DNA of 61,976 nt from Synechococcaceae cyanobacterium. Its GTDB lineage: Bacteria > Cyanobacteriota > Cyanobacteriia > PCC-6307 > Cyanobiaceae. A program made the translations under genes and the position numbers. Within the stretch, counting starts at the first letter, position 1. Every line of letters starts with the position of its first letter. The notes under the pieces were generated by a model, which saw only the letters and a program-made list of their open reading frames with translations, did not search any database and was not told where the DNA came from. This document shows, piece after piece, positions 14,772 through 23,139 of the stretch. Location: contig CANCJV010000022.1 in the NCBI GenBank assembly GCA_947378425.1, positions 1-61,976 of the forward strand, read 5' to 3'.

Positions 14772-16118
14772 TCAGAACATCGGCAATCGCAACAGCTGCG
14801 CCCACAGCTCCGTTCCGGCCTCCAGGTTGCCGAGCTCGGCCGGAATCTCCAGCAGCAGATCGGCGCCTTGCAGCGAGCCGATGCGGGAGGAAGCCTGGGA
14901 GCCCTCCACCCGGGCCAGCAGGGTGCCCTCCGGGCTCACCTCCAGGCACGCCCGGGCCAGCTCCGGCCGGCCGGAGCCTCGGCGCAGCACCTGGGCCAGC
15001 CGCACCCTGACTCTGGGCAGGGCCTGCACCTGGCCCCCCTCCAGCCGCTGCAGCGCCGGCCAGAGCAACTGCAGCGCCGTGATCGCCGCCGCCACCGGAT
15101 TGCCCGGCAGGCCGAAGAACGGCGTGGCGCCGATCCGACCCCAGGCGAAGGGCCGGCCCGGCTTGAGAAACAGCTTCCAGAAGCTCACCTCCCCCAGGTC
15201 CGCCACCAGCGCGCGGATCCAGTCGCTGTCGCCGGCCGAGATGCCACCGGTGCTGACCACCACATCGCAGCTGGCGGCCAGCTCGACCAGAGCCTGGCGC
15301 AGCCGATCGGGCCGGTCGGCCACCACCCGTGCCTGCGCCACCGGCTGGCCCAGCCGCTGCAGCAGGGCCGTGAGCAGCACCGAGTTGCTCTCCCAGATCT
15401 GGCCGGGCCCGCGCCGCTCGCCGGGAGGCAGCAGCTCATCGCCACTGATCAGCAGACCCAGCCGCGGCCGTGCCGTCACCGTCAGCTGCTCGATGCCGCA
15501 GCTGGCCAGGCGACCCAGGTCGGCCACCCCGAGGCGATGGCCGCTGGGCACCAGCTCCTGGCCGGGACTGGCCTCCTCCTGGGGCGAACGGATCCAGGCG
15601 TTGGCTCCGCAGACGCCCACCAGCTCGATGCTGGATTCAGCGCGGGCGGCAAGGGTGGCGCCGGGGTTGGGCTCGCTCTCGTTGCCGTTCCCGCGGCGAT
15701 CCGGATCGCCGCTGCTCGCGGTGTCGGTGTCTCGCTCGCCTTCGGCATCCACAAGGCGCACCAGCTCCTGGGGCAGCACACGGCCGCTGCCTTCCGGCAC
15801 CACGGCGCCGGTGAGGATGCGCACCGCTTCACCCGCCGCCAGCTCGCGCCCGTAGGGAGCGCCGGCCGCCGAACGGCCCAGCAGGCGCCAGCGCTGACCG
15901 GGCTGCGGCACCGCGTCAGATGCAATCGCGTAGCCATCCATGATCGAGGCCCGGAAGCCCGGCACCGCCGCCACCGCCCGCACCGGCTCGGCGGTGATGC
16001 GACCCAGGGCCTGGGCCAGCGGCAGTGACTCTCGTCGTCCCAGGGGCTGCAGGGCCGCCAGGATGGGCCGGAGAGCCACCTCCAGGGGCAACCCCTCGGC
16101 GGGATAGGGATCAGCCAT
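14772..16118 (-). CDS. moeA: Molybdopterin molybdotransferase
   Basis: MoeA inserts molybdate into adenylylated molybdopterin. The 448-residue protein shows [28 protein letters not shown], a central [36 protein letters not shown] (MPT-binding loop), [13 protein letters not shown] and [12 protein letters not shown] disordered insert (Asp/Ser/Asn/Arg-rich, roughly residues 128-150) interrupts the domain after VPEGS. Start: ATG at 16118, overlapping the end of moaC by 8 bp, so moaC-moeA form a coupled pair. Confidence 0.95.
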   Translation of the reverse strand: MADPYPAEGLPLEVALRPILAALQPLGRRESLPLAQALGRITAEPVRAVAAVPGFRASIMDGYAIASDAVPQPGQRWRLLGRSAAGAPYGRELAAGEAVRILTGAVVPEGSGRVLPQELVRLVDAEGERDTDTASSGDPDRRGNGNESEPNPGATLAARAESSIELVGVCGANAWIRSPQEEASPGQELVPSGHRLGVADLGRLASCGIEQLTVTARPRLGLLISGDELLPPGERRGPGQIWESNSVLLTALLQRLGQPVAQARVVADRPDRLRQALVELAASCDVVVSTGGISAGDSDWIRALVADLGEVSFWKLFLKPGRPFAWGRIGATPFFGLPGNPVAAAITALQLLWPALQRLEGGQVQALPRVRVRLAQVLRRGSGRPELARACLEVSPEGTLLARVEGSQASSRIGSLQGADLLLEIPAELGNLEAGTELWAQLLRLPMF

Positions 16119-16653
16119 GGCCACCGGATTGCGCCAGGGCTTCGCGCAGCCAGGCGCCATGGCGCCCGCCGTCCTTGCTGAGCAGCCGCACCGGCCCGAG
16201 GGTCATGGCCGGGTCCGCTGATTTGACCATGTCATAGAGCGTCAGCAGGCCCACCGAGACAGCCGTGAGCGCCTCCATCTCGACGCCGGTGCTGCCGTTG
16301 GTGCGGGCAGCCACCTGCAGGCGCAGGCCTGTGCCGTCGGCCGCCGGCTCGATCTCCACCTCCAGGCCCGTCAGGCCGATGGGGTGACACAGGGGAATCA
16401 GCTCCCAGGTGCGCTTGGCCGCCTGGATCGCCGCCACCCGCGCCACCGCCAGCACATCGCCCTTGCCGGCCCGGCCCTCCAGCACCAGAGCCAGCACCTC
16501 GGGCGCCATGGCGATGAAGCCCTCGGCCAGGGCCCGCCGATCCGTGGCGGGGCGATCACCCACCTCCACCATGTGCACCTCACCACGGGCGCTGAGATGG
16601 CTCAGCCGTGGCGCCGGGGCCACGGGGACGGGGGGCTCGGACAACTCATCCAT
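16111..16653 (-). CDS. moaC: Cyclic pyranopterin monophosphate synthase
   Basis: MoaC completes the first step of Moco synthesis, acting on the MoaA product. This 180-residue protein has [32 protein letters not shown] and [20 protein letters not shown], containing the conserved catalytic Lys and Asp region. Length is normal, with about 15 extra N-terminal residues (Pro/Val-rich). It is transcribed with moeA, which overlaps its 3' end by 8 bp. Confidence 0.95.
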   Translation of the reverse strand: MDELSEPPVPVAPAPRLSHLSARGEVHMVEVGDRPATDRRALAEGFIAMAPEVLALVLEGRAGKGDVLAVARVAAIQAAKRTWELIPLCHPIGLTGLEVEIEPAADGTGLRLQVAARTNGSTGVEMEALTAVSVGLLTLYDMVKSADPAMTLGPVRLLSKDGGRHGAWLREALAQSGGHG

Positions 16654-16685
16654 GGTGCAGCCGGGCGACGAAGGCGGGCGGTGAG

Positions 16686-16707
16686 GCCAGCGGCGAAAGC
16701 CGCTGGC
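16686..16707. promoter_or_regulatory. 9-bp hairpin with GAAA tetraloop between moaC and the OpuB-like gene
   Basis: GCCAGCGGC and GCCGCTGGC flank a GAAA loop on the plus strand, a GNRA-type tetraloop. It lies 33 bp upstream of the moaC start and about 100 bp upstream of the divergent transporter. No T-run follows. It could be a leader RNA element for the plus-strand gene, since only that strand gives GNRA. Confidence 0.4.
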
Positions 16708-16810
16708 GAGGCAGGGCTGAGCCGAGGAGCCTCAAGCTAACGAGAGCCGTCAGAGTGGAGGCCATGACGCCGGCCTCACTCCCACCGACAACGCCTGCTG
16801 ACGGCCCCCC

Positions 16811-18376
16811 ATGAGCCTGGCGATCGAGATCCTGCAGCGCAGCGGCGAGCATCTGCTGCTGGTGGCGATCGCCATCGTCCTGGCCCTGTTGATCGCCCTG
16901 CCGCTGAGCCTCGCCATCCACCGCCGACCCCGCTGGGCCGCACCGGTGCTGGCGCTGGCCAATGCGGTGCAGACCATCCCCAGCCTGGCGATCTTCGGGC
17001 TGCTGCTGACGGTGCCCCTGCTCGGCGGCATCGGCACGACACCGGCGGTGGTGGCCCTCACCCTGTACGCCCTGCTGCCGTTGCTGCGGGGCATCCTCAC
17101 CGGATTGAACCAGGTGCCTGCGGGGCTGAAGCAGGCAGGCCGGGCCCTGGGGCTGAACGGGGCCCAGGTGCTGCGCCACATCGAAGCACCGCTGGCCCTG
17201 CCGGCGGCCATGGCCGGCCTGCGGGTGGCGACCGTGATCAGCGTCGGCGTCGCCACCATCGCCGCCGCCATCGGCGCCGGTGGCCTGGGGGTGTTCATCT
17301 TCCGCGGCATCGCCACGGTGGACAACGGCCAGATCCTGGCGGGCGCCCTGCCGGCGGCGGCGATCGCCCTGGCGGCCGATGCCGGCCTCGGAGCCCTGGA
17401 ACGGGCTCTGGCGCGGCGATCCAGCCGCATCGACGCCCAGCGACGGCACCCCGGCAGCCGGCTCCAGGCCGTCCTGGTGCTGGCGGGCCTGGCCGTCGTG
17501 ATCGGCCTCGGCCTGGCGAACCTTCGCGGCGACGCGCCGATCCGGATCGGCTCGAAGGACTTCACCGAGCAGCTGATCCTGGGCGAACTGCTGGCCCAGC
17601 AGATCGAAAGCGACACGACGCTGACCGTGAAGCGCAGCTTCGGCCTCGGCGGCACGGGCCTGCTGCACGACAGCCTGCGCCATGGACACCTGGACGGCTA
17701 CGTGGAGTACACCGGCACCGCCTGGACCGCGATCCTCAGGCAGCCGCCACCCAGCCCCGGCCCCGACGCCGCCAGGGAGATCTGGCAGAACACACGCACG
17801 GCCTACCGCCGACGCTTCGCTCTGCAGGTGTTCCCCTCCCTGGGCTTTGCGGACAGCTTCGCGATCCTGGTGCGCCAGGCCGAAGCTCGGCGCCTCGGCC
17901 TGCAGACGATCAGTGACGCCGCGGCCCACAGCCCCGGCTGGCGCGCCGGCTTCGGCTACGAGTTCCTGACTCGGGCCGATGGTTACCCCGGCCTGGCCCG
18001 TCGCTACGGGCTGCGCTTCGCGGCGCCGCCGAGGAGCATGGACCTGGGCCTCACCTACCTGGCCCTGGCCCAGGGCCAGGTGGATCTGATCGCCGGCGAC
18101 ACCACCAACGGCCTGATCCCGACCCTGAACCTGCAGGTGCTGCGCGATGACCGCGGCTACTTCCCTCCTTACGACGCCGTGCCGGTCTTCAGCAACGCCG
18201 TCCTGCGGCGCCATCCCCAGTTAGTGGGCGCCATCGATCGGCTGACGGGCCGGCTGAACGTGGCCACGATGCAGCGGCTCAATGCCGAGGTGGACCTGCA
18301 GAAGCATCCGGTGGAAGCGGTGGTGCGCCAGTGGCGCCGGCAGGCGGGGCTGGAGCAACAACCGCCGCGCAGCTGA
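16811..18376 (+). CDS. OpuB/ProW-type permease fused to substrate-binding domain
   Basis: This 521-residue ABC transporter component for a quaternary-amine or osmolyte substrate has two parts. Residues 1 to about 205 are a permease with several membrane segments and the inner-membrane EAA-like loop (GLKQAGRALGLNGAQVLRHIEAPLALP). After one more membrane segment (VLVLAGLAVVIGLGLA), residues from about 240 form an OpuAC/ProX-like binding domain: IRIGSKDFTEQLILGELLA, YVEYTGTAW, DLIAGDTTNGLI and YDAVPVFSN. Such permease-binding fusions are known in the family. The matching ATPase is not in the neighbourhood and would have to be elsewhere. Substrate (for example glycine betaine or choline) is inferred. 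Confidence 0.85.
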   Translation: MSLAIEILQRSGEHLLLVAIAIVLALLIALPLSLAIHRRPRWAAPVLALANAVQTIPSLAIFGLLLTVPLLGGIGTTPAVVALTLYALLPLLRGILTGLNQVPAGLKQAGRALGLNGAQVLRHIEAPLALPAAMAGLRVATVISVGVATIAAAIGAGGLGVFIFRGIATVDNGQILAGALPAAAIALAADAGLGALERALARRSSRIDAQRRHPGSRLQAVLVLAGLAVVIGLGLANLRGDAPIRIGSKDFTEQLILGELLAQQIESDTTLTVKRSFGLGGTGLLHDSLRHGHLDGYVEYTGTAWTAILRQPPPSPGPDAAREIWQNTRTAYRRRFALQVFPSLGFADSFAILVRQAEARRLGLQTISDAAAHSPGWRAGFGYEFLTRADGYPGLARRYGLRFAAPPRSMDLGLTYLALAQGQVDLIAGDTTNGLIPTLNLQVLRDDRGYFPPYDAVPVFSNAVLRRHPQLVGAIDRLTGRLNVATMQRLNAEVDLQKHPVEAVVRQWRRQAGLEQQPPRS

Positions 18377-18384
18377 GCTGACAC

Positions 18385-18406
18385 CAGGGGCAGCCTCCGG
18401 CCCCTG
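18385..18406. terminator. 7-bp hairpin between convergent genes
   Basis: CAGGGGC and GCCCCTG surround an 8-nt loop in the 45-bp gap between the transporter and the convergent cupin gene. It could act as a bidirectional terminator, but neither side has a T-run. Confidence 0.3.
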
Positions 18407-18421
18407 CCGAACCCCAGCCAC

Positions 18422-18727
18422 TCAGAGACGGCGCAGCACCTGCAGATCCTCGTCCTCGAGAGGGCTGGGACTGCCATGGCGCAGCTGAACGGCAAAACCA
18501 TCGTCCGTGCTGACCACCGTCAACAGGTCGACCCTGCCAGGGCCGGGATTGTCGAAGTCATGCAGGGAGCCCTGCGGCACCACCACGCCGTCACCGCTGC
18601 CGGCTTCGATCGTGGCGCCGTCGAGGTGGAAACGCAGCCGACCGCGCAGCACCAAACAGAGCTCGACCGCATGGGCGTGGCGATGGGGCGGCACCCGGTC
18701 GCTGGCGTCGTGGATCTCCAGCCTCAA
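18422..18727 (-). CDS. Small cupin-domain protein
   Basis: This single-domain cupin of about 101 residues has VPPHRHAHAVELCLVLRG (first motif, three His and a Glu able to bind metal) and VVPQGSLHDFDNPGPG (second motif). Function unknown; it could be a small metal-binding enzyme or sensor. No ATG is available before the fold; TTG at 18727 is the first start codon in frame, so the N-terminus is uncertain. It is convergent with the transporter gene and followed upstream, in the same direction, by the glutaredoxin-MauE gene. Confidence 0.75.
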   Translation of the reverse strand: MRLEIHDASDRVPPHRHAHAVELCLVLRGRLRFHLDGATIEAGSGDGVVVPQGSLHDFDNPGPGRVDLLTVVSTDDGFAVQLRHGSPSPLEDEDLQVLRRL

Positions 18728-18813
18728 CGTCGGCCCGCCAGCGAGCCGCCATCACACCCGGCCCCAGGCGCCTGGTTCGGGATCCGCAGACGCCGGGGCA
18801 CGAGGCGAAGGTG

Positions 18814-19563
18814 TCAGGCCCTGGCCACGACGAGCAACGCCACGCCCATCAGCACCATCATCAGGTTTTCGAGCACGCTCACCGCCCCCAGGGGCGTGCG
18901 GGTGTTGCCGCCGACGCAGGCGCAGTCGAGGTCGAGCTTGTCGACGTAGACCGCCTTGATCACCGAGAAGCCCCCCTCCAGGCCCATGGCGATGGCCAGC
19001 ACACCCACCGGCAGCGCCCCCAGGCGCGACAGGATCCCGAGCCCCACCAGCAGCTCCAGCCAGGGATAGGCCTGGCCGTAGCGGGCCCAGGTCTGGCTGA
19101 GCCGGTCGTACTTGCGGAAGGTGGTGCGAAAGGCTCCCGGATCCATCAGCTTCAGGCAGGCCAGCAAAGCCAGGGCCACCCCCATGAAGCCCTCCACCCC
19201 CAGCCCAGCGGCCAGGGCCACCAGCAGGGCGGTGCCGAACACCACCACCACCGCCCGATAGCTGCGCTCGCCGCTCTTTTCGGGCGTCACTCCAAGCCGC
19301 CTGGCCAGATCGGTGTAGCCGCCGATGCGCTCCTCGCCGGCGAAGATCTGGGGGGTGGCGGCGACGCCCTGCTGCCGCTTGAACCCCTCCACCGCCTCCG
19401 CCGTTTCCAGGGGGTGGTCTTCAAAGGGAATCCCCCGGGCCTGGAGCAGCTCAACAGCCTTCAGTCCATAGGGGCAGAGATGGTCCGGGGTGACCATCCG
19501 GTACAGCCGCACCGGTGCCGCCAGGGGGGCTGGGGCGTGGGCCCTGGAGCTGGAGAAAGCCAT
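18814..19563 (-). CDS. Glutaredoxin-like domain fused to MauE/DoxX-like membrane domain
   Basis: In 249 residues, the first 110 or so form a glutaredoxin-like fold (RLYRMVTPDHLCPYGLKAVELL with a single Cys in L-C-P-Y-G, then ATPQIFAGEERIGGYTDL). The rest has four hydrophobic segments like MauE/DoxX methylamine-utilisation proteins, ending with a C-x-C pair (LDLDCACVGG) and a final helix. This suggests a membrane-anchored thiol system passing electrons or disulfides across the membrane; that is inference. The ATG at 19563 gives a short Ser/Ala/Pro leader. It follows sdhB in the same direction after 165 bp. Confidence 0.8.
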   Translation of the reverse strand: MAFSSSRAHAPAPLAAPVRLYRMVTPDHLCPYGLKAVELLQARGIPFEDHPLETAEAVEGFKRQQGVAATPQIFAGEERIGGYTDLARRLGVTPEKSGERSYRAVVVVFGTALLVALAAGLGVEGFMGVALALLACLKLMDPGAFRTTFRKYDRLSQTWARYGQAYPWLELLVGLGILSRLGALPVGVLAIAMGLEGGFSVIKAVYVDKLDLDCACVGGNTRTPLGAVSVLENLMMVLMGVALLVVARA

Positions 19564-19728
19564 GGGACGGCTCAGGGATCGCAAGTCTGGCAAAGGCCGG
19601 TGCGGTCAACCGATCGCACGCCCCCCCCGATCCGGCCATCCCCGGCCCTGGCCCAGGGGCAGAGCGGGCCTCGAACCCAACACCGTCCCCCGAGACCGCC
19701 ACCCGCCGATCTCCTCGCGCCCACCGGC

Positions 19729-20478
19729 TCAGCGCCAGCTCTCGCGCCGCATCCAGCTGATCCAGTCGGCGGAGATCTGCTTGGGGCACACCGCCTCACA
19801 TTCGAGATGGTTGCTGCAGCTGCCGAAGCCCTCGGCCGCCATCCGCTGCTGCAACGCCACCCCCCGCCGGGCCCGCTCCGGCTGGCCCTGGGGCAACTGG
19901 CCGAGATGGGCCAGCTTCGCCGCCACGAACAGGCTGGCCGAGGCATTGGGGCAGCTGGCCACACAGGCACCACAGCCGATGCAGGTGGCGGTGTCGAAGG
20001 CGCTGGTGGCCTGGTCGCGGCCGATCAGGATGGCATTGGCCTCCGGGGCGCTGCCGGTGTTGACCGAGCAGTACCCACCGGCCATCAGCAGGCGATCGAA
20101 GGCCGAGCGATCGACGCTCAGGTCCTGCAGCAGCGGGAAGGCCCGGGCCCGGAAGGGCTCGAGCACCAGGGTGGCGCCGTCGGCGAACTGGCGCAGATAG
20201 AGCTGGCAGACGGTGGTGGCCGCCTGGGGCCCATGGGCCTGGCCATTGACCAGAAAACCGCAGGCGCCGCAGATGCCCTCGCGGCAATCGTGCTCAAAGC
20301 CGATGGGCCGCTCCCCGGCGGCGATCAACTGGCCATTGAGACGATCGAGGGCCTCCAGCAACGACAGATCGGTGGACACCTGTTCAAGCCGGTAGGAGGC
20401 GAATCCGCCGGTCACGTCCGCCGCGGTCTGGCGCCAGATGCGCAGGTTCAGGGAGATCGTGGCCGCTGGATCGCTCAT
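19729..20478 (-). CDS. sdhB: Succinate dehydrogenase/fumarate reductase iron-sulfur subunit
   Basis: This 249-residue subunit passes electrons from the flavoprotein to the quinone site. Clusters: CREGICGACGFLVNG (plant-type 2Fe-2S), CIGCGACVASCP (4Fe-4S) and CSNHLECEAVCP (3Fe-4S region). It is the last gene of an sdhC-sdhA-sdhB run, overlapping sdhA by 4 bp (ATGA). In cyanobacteria the complex feeds plastoquinone in the thylakoid membrane. Confidence 0.95.
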   Translation of the reverse strand: MSDPAATISLNLRIWRQTAADVTGGFASYRLEQVSTDLSLLEALDRLNGQLIAAGERPIGFEHDCREGICGACGFLVNGQAHGPQAATTVCQLYLRQFADGATLVLEPFRARAFPLLQDLSVDRSAFDRLLMAGGYCSVNTGSAPEANAILIGRDQATSAFDTATCIGCGACVASCPNASASLFVAAKLAHLGQLPQGQPERARRGVALQQRMAAEGFGSCSNHLECEAVCPKQISADWISWMRRESWR

Positions 20479-22436
20479 CGGTAGTTGCGCTGGCTGGGCT
20501 GAATGGCGCTGTAGGTGAGCGGTTCGCTGTGGCGCAGGGGTTCGGCTCCGGGCCGGTGTTCCCAGGCGGCGATATGGGCGAAGTGCTCATCGTCGCGGCG
20601 GGCCTCCCCCTCGGGGCTCTGGTGCTCCTCGCGGAAGTGGGCCCCGCAGGATTCCTCCCGGGCCAGGGCATCGCGCAGCATCAGCTCGGCCAGGCCGAGG
20701 AAATCCTGCAGACGCAGGGCCTTCTCCAGTTCGGGATTGTTGGCTGTGCCGTGATCGCTCACCCGCAGCTCCTCGGCGCAGCGCTGGGCCAGGGCCTCCA
20801 GCTCCAGCAACGCGGCCCGGAGCCGCCCGCCCTCACGGCTGATGCCACAGGCCTCGATCATCAACTGTCCCAGCTGGCGGTGATAGGCCTCCACCGGCCG
20901 CCGACCGGCCCCGCCAGCCAGTCCCCCGCCAGACAGCGGTCCATCGCCGGCCGGCACCAGCAGGGCGGCGATCCGGGCCGCCGCCACCGCCCGGGCCTCG
21001 CGGCAGGCGGGATGGTCGGGGTCCACTGGGGCATGGGGCTGGCCAGCCAGCCAGGCGGTGATCGTCGCCGGCGCGATGAAGTAGCCATCGGCGAGGCCCT
21101 GCATCAGGGCGCTGGCGCCGAGCCGGTTGGCGCCATGTTCGGAGAAGTTGGCTTCACCGAGCACGAACAGGCCGGCAATCGTGCTCATCAGGTGGTAGTC
21201 CACCCAGAGCCCACCCATCGTGTAGTGGGGTGCTGGATAGATGCGCAGCGGTGTGGTGGTGGGATCTTCACCGCTGATGCGGGCATACATCTCCAGCAGG
21301 TTGCCGTAGCGGCTCTCGATCGCTCCCTGGCCATCGCGGGCGATCGCCTCAGCCAGATCGAGATAGATGGAGCGGCCGCCCGGCCCGACGCCATGGCCGG
21401 CCAGGCAGAGCTCGCGGGCCCGGCGCGAGGCGACATCGCGGGGCACCATGTTGCCGTAGGTGGGGTACTGGCGCTCCAGGAAGTAATCCCGTTCGGCCTC
21501 GGGGATGGAATTGGGATCGCGGCGATCACCGGGCAGCAGCGGCAGCCAGATGCGGCCGTCATTGCGCAGGCTTTCACTCATCAGCGTCAGCTTGCTCTGG
21601 TCGCCATCGCCGCTGGGAATGCAGGTGGGATGGATCTGGGTGAAGCAGGGGTTGGCGAACAGGGCGCCGCGGCAATGGGCGCGCCAGATCGCCGAGACAT
21701 TGCTCTGTACCGCATTGGTGGAGCGATGGAAGACGTTGGAATAGCCGCCGCTCGCCAACACCACCGCATCGGCGAGGAACGTCTCCAGTTCACCGCTGAG
21801 CCGGTGGCGGCAGACCACCCCCCGGGCCACCCCATCGACGGTGATCAGCTCCAGCATCTCGCGGCGCGTGAACAGCTCCACCCGTCCCGCCTCCACCTGC
21901 CGCAGCAGCGCCTGAACGGCGCCGTAGAGCAGCTGCTGGCCCGTCTGGCCGCGGGCATAGAAGGTGCGACTCACCAGGGCGCCACCGAAGTTGCGCTGGG
22001 CCAGCAGGCCGCCGTACTCGCGCGCGAACGGCACCCCCTGGGCCACGCACTGGTCGATGATCGCGCCGCTGATCTCGGCGAGCCGGTGACAGCCCGCCTC
22101 GCGGGCGCGGAAATCGCCGCCGCGCACCGTGTCACGGAACAGGCGCTCGACACTGTCGCCATCGCCGGCGTAATTCCTGGCGGCATTGATGCCCCCCTGG
22201 GCCGCCACCGAGTGGGCCCGTCGCGGGCTGTCGTGATAAGAGAGCACCTGCACCCGGTAGCCCTGCTCCGCCAGGGTGGCCGCGGCCGAGGATCCCGCCA
22301 GACCGGTCCCCACCACCAGCACCCGCAGGCGCCGCTTGTTGGACGGGCTGATCAGGGGCAGGCCCTCCCGGGTGCGCTGCCAGGCGCTGCTCAGGGGCCC
22401 CTCGGGCAGGCGCGGATCGAGGCGGGTGGGGCTCAT
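20475..22436 (-). CDS. sdhA: Succinate dehydrogenase/fumarate reductase flavoprotein subunit
   Basis: This 653-residue catalytic subunit has the dinucleotide-binding LVVGTGLAGSSAAATLAEQG near residue 40, HSVAAQGGINAARNY with the His normally bound covalently to FAD, and an active-site region containing HPTCIPSGDGDQSKLT. C-terminal helices with LMQGLADGYFIAP and HREDH-like elements are followed by a Glu-rich tail. Length fits the type-B SDH/fumarate reductase group. It overlaps sdhC and sdhB by 4 bp on each side, so the three subunits are translationally coupled. Confidence 0.95.
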   Translation of the reverse strand: MSPTRLDPRLPEGPLSSAWQRTREGLPLISPSNKRRLRVLVVGTGLAGSSAAATLAEQGYRVQVLSYHDSPRRAHSVAAQGGINAARNYAGDGDSVERLFRDTVRGGDFRAREAGCHRLAEISGAIIDQCVAQGVPFAREYGGLLAQRNFGGALVSRTFYARGQTGQQLLYGAVQALLRQVEAGRVELFTRREMLELITVDGVARGVVCRHRLSGELETFLADAVVLASGGYSNVFHRSTNAVQSNVSAIWRAHCRGALFANPCFTQIHPTCIPSGDGDQSKLTLMSESLRNDGRIWLPLLPGDRRDPNSIPEAERDYFLERQYPTYGNMVPRDVASRRARELCLAGHGVGPGGRSIYLDLAEAIARDGQGAIESRYGNLLEMYARISGEDPTTTPLRIYPAPHYTMGGLWVDYHLMSTIAGLFVLGEANFSEHGANRLGASALMQGLADGYFIAPATITAWLAGQPHAPVDPDHPACREARAVAAARIAALLVPAGDGPLSGGGLAGGAGRRPVEAYHRQLGQLMIEACGISREGGRLRAALLELEALAQRCAEELRVSDHGTANNPELEKALRLQDFLGLAELMLRDALAREESCGAHFREEHQSPEGEARRDDEHFAHIAAWEHRPGAEPLRHSEPLTYSAIQPSQRNYR

Positions 22437-23092
22437 GGGCCGGCTCCCGCTGCAGCCGGGCCGAGCCAGAGCAGCAGCAGCGGCAGCAGGGCGAAGCCGG
22501 CGCCGAGCAGCAGGGCCAGCAACCGCCCACTGGCGCGGATGCGGCCGCCATTGCGGCCGTCGAGCAGGCCGAGGCTGCGGTGGGCGCTCTCATGGCCATG
22601 GAACAGATGCAGGGCCAGGGCCAGGCCCGCCGCCGCGTACAACAGCAGGGACCAGGGCGCGCCCAACACCGCCAGCAGCCTGGCCAGCTCCTGGCCGGCC
22701 AGGGGCCGCTGCCAGCGCAGCTGGCCCAGATGCACGATCAGAAACACCAGCAGCAGGGCGCCGCTGGCGGGCAGCAGCCGGGCGCTCCAGGCCGCCAGGG
22801 CCTCGGCCCCCGGGCCGCGGCGACTGACCAGCGGAGCGGCGACAGGGCCTCGGACCCCGGTCTGGGCCAGCCGTCTGACCAGCGCCAGCAGGGGATGGGC
22901 CAGCAACGCGGCAGCCAGGGCCAGCTCCAGCGGCGCCAGCCACAGCTGGCCGTGCAACCAGAGGGCCAAGCGCTCGAACCCGGCTGGATCGAGCAGGGCC
23001 AGACTCAAACCGCAGAGATGGGCCACCAGGAACAGCACCAGCGCCAGACCGGTGGCGGGAATCCAGAGCGGACGCGCAAGGGGAGCGGTCAA
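22433..23092 (-). CDS. sdhC: Succinate dehydrogenase cytochrome b subunit (type-B family)
   Basis: This 219-residue membrane anchor has about five hydrophobic helices and His residues in helix positions (VAHLCGL, IVHLGQL, ALHLFHGHES) that could ligate heme b. It resembles the single-subunit diheme cytochrome b558-like anchor of type-B SDH complexes, so no SdhD is needed and none is present. Start: TTG at 23092; no ATG is in frame nearby. It is the first gene of the operon; the divergence and helix count are judged by eye. Confidence 0.82.
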   Translation of the reverse strand: MTAPLARPLWIPATGLALVLFLVAHLCGLSLALLDPAGFERLALWLHGQLWLAPLELALAAALLAHPLLALVRRLAQTGVRGPVAAPLVSRRGPGAEALAAWSARLLPASGALLLVFLIVHLGQLRWQRPLAGQELARLLAVLGAPWSLLLYAAAGLALALHLFHGHESAHRSLGLLDGRNGGRIRASGRLLALLLGAGFALLPLLLLWLGPAAAGAGP

Positions 23093-23139
23093 GCGAGCCG
23101 AGGCCGCAGCATGGGCCCATGGTCCCCCATCGGCAGGCC

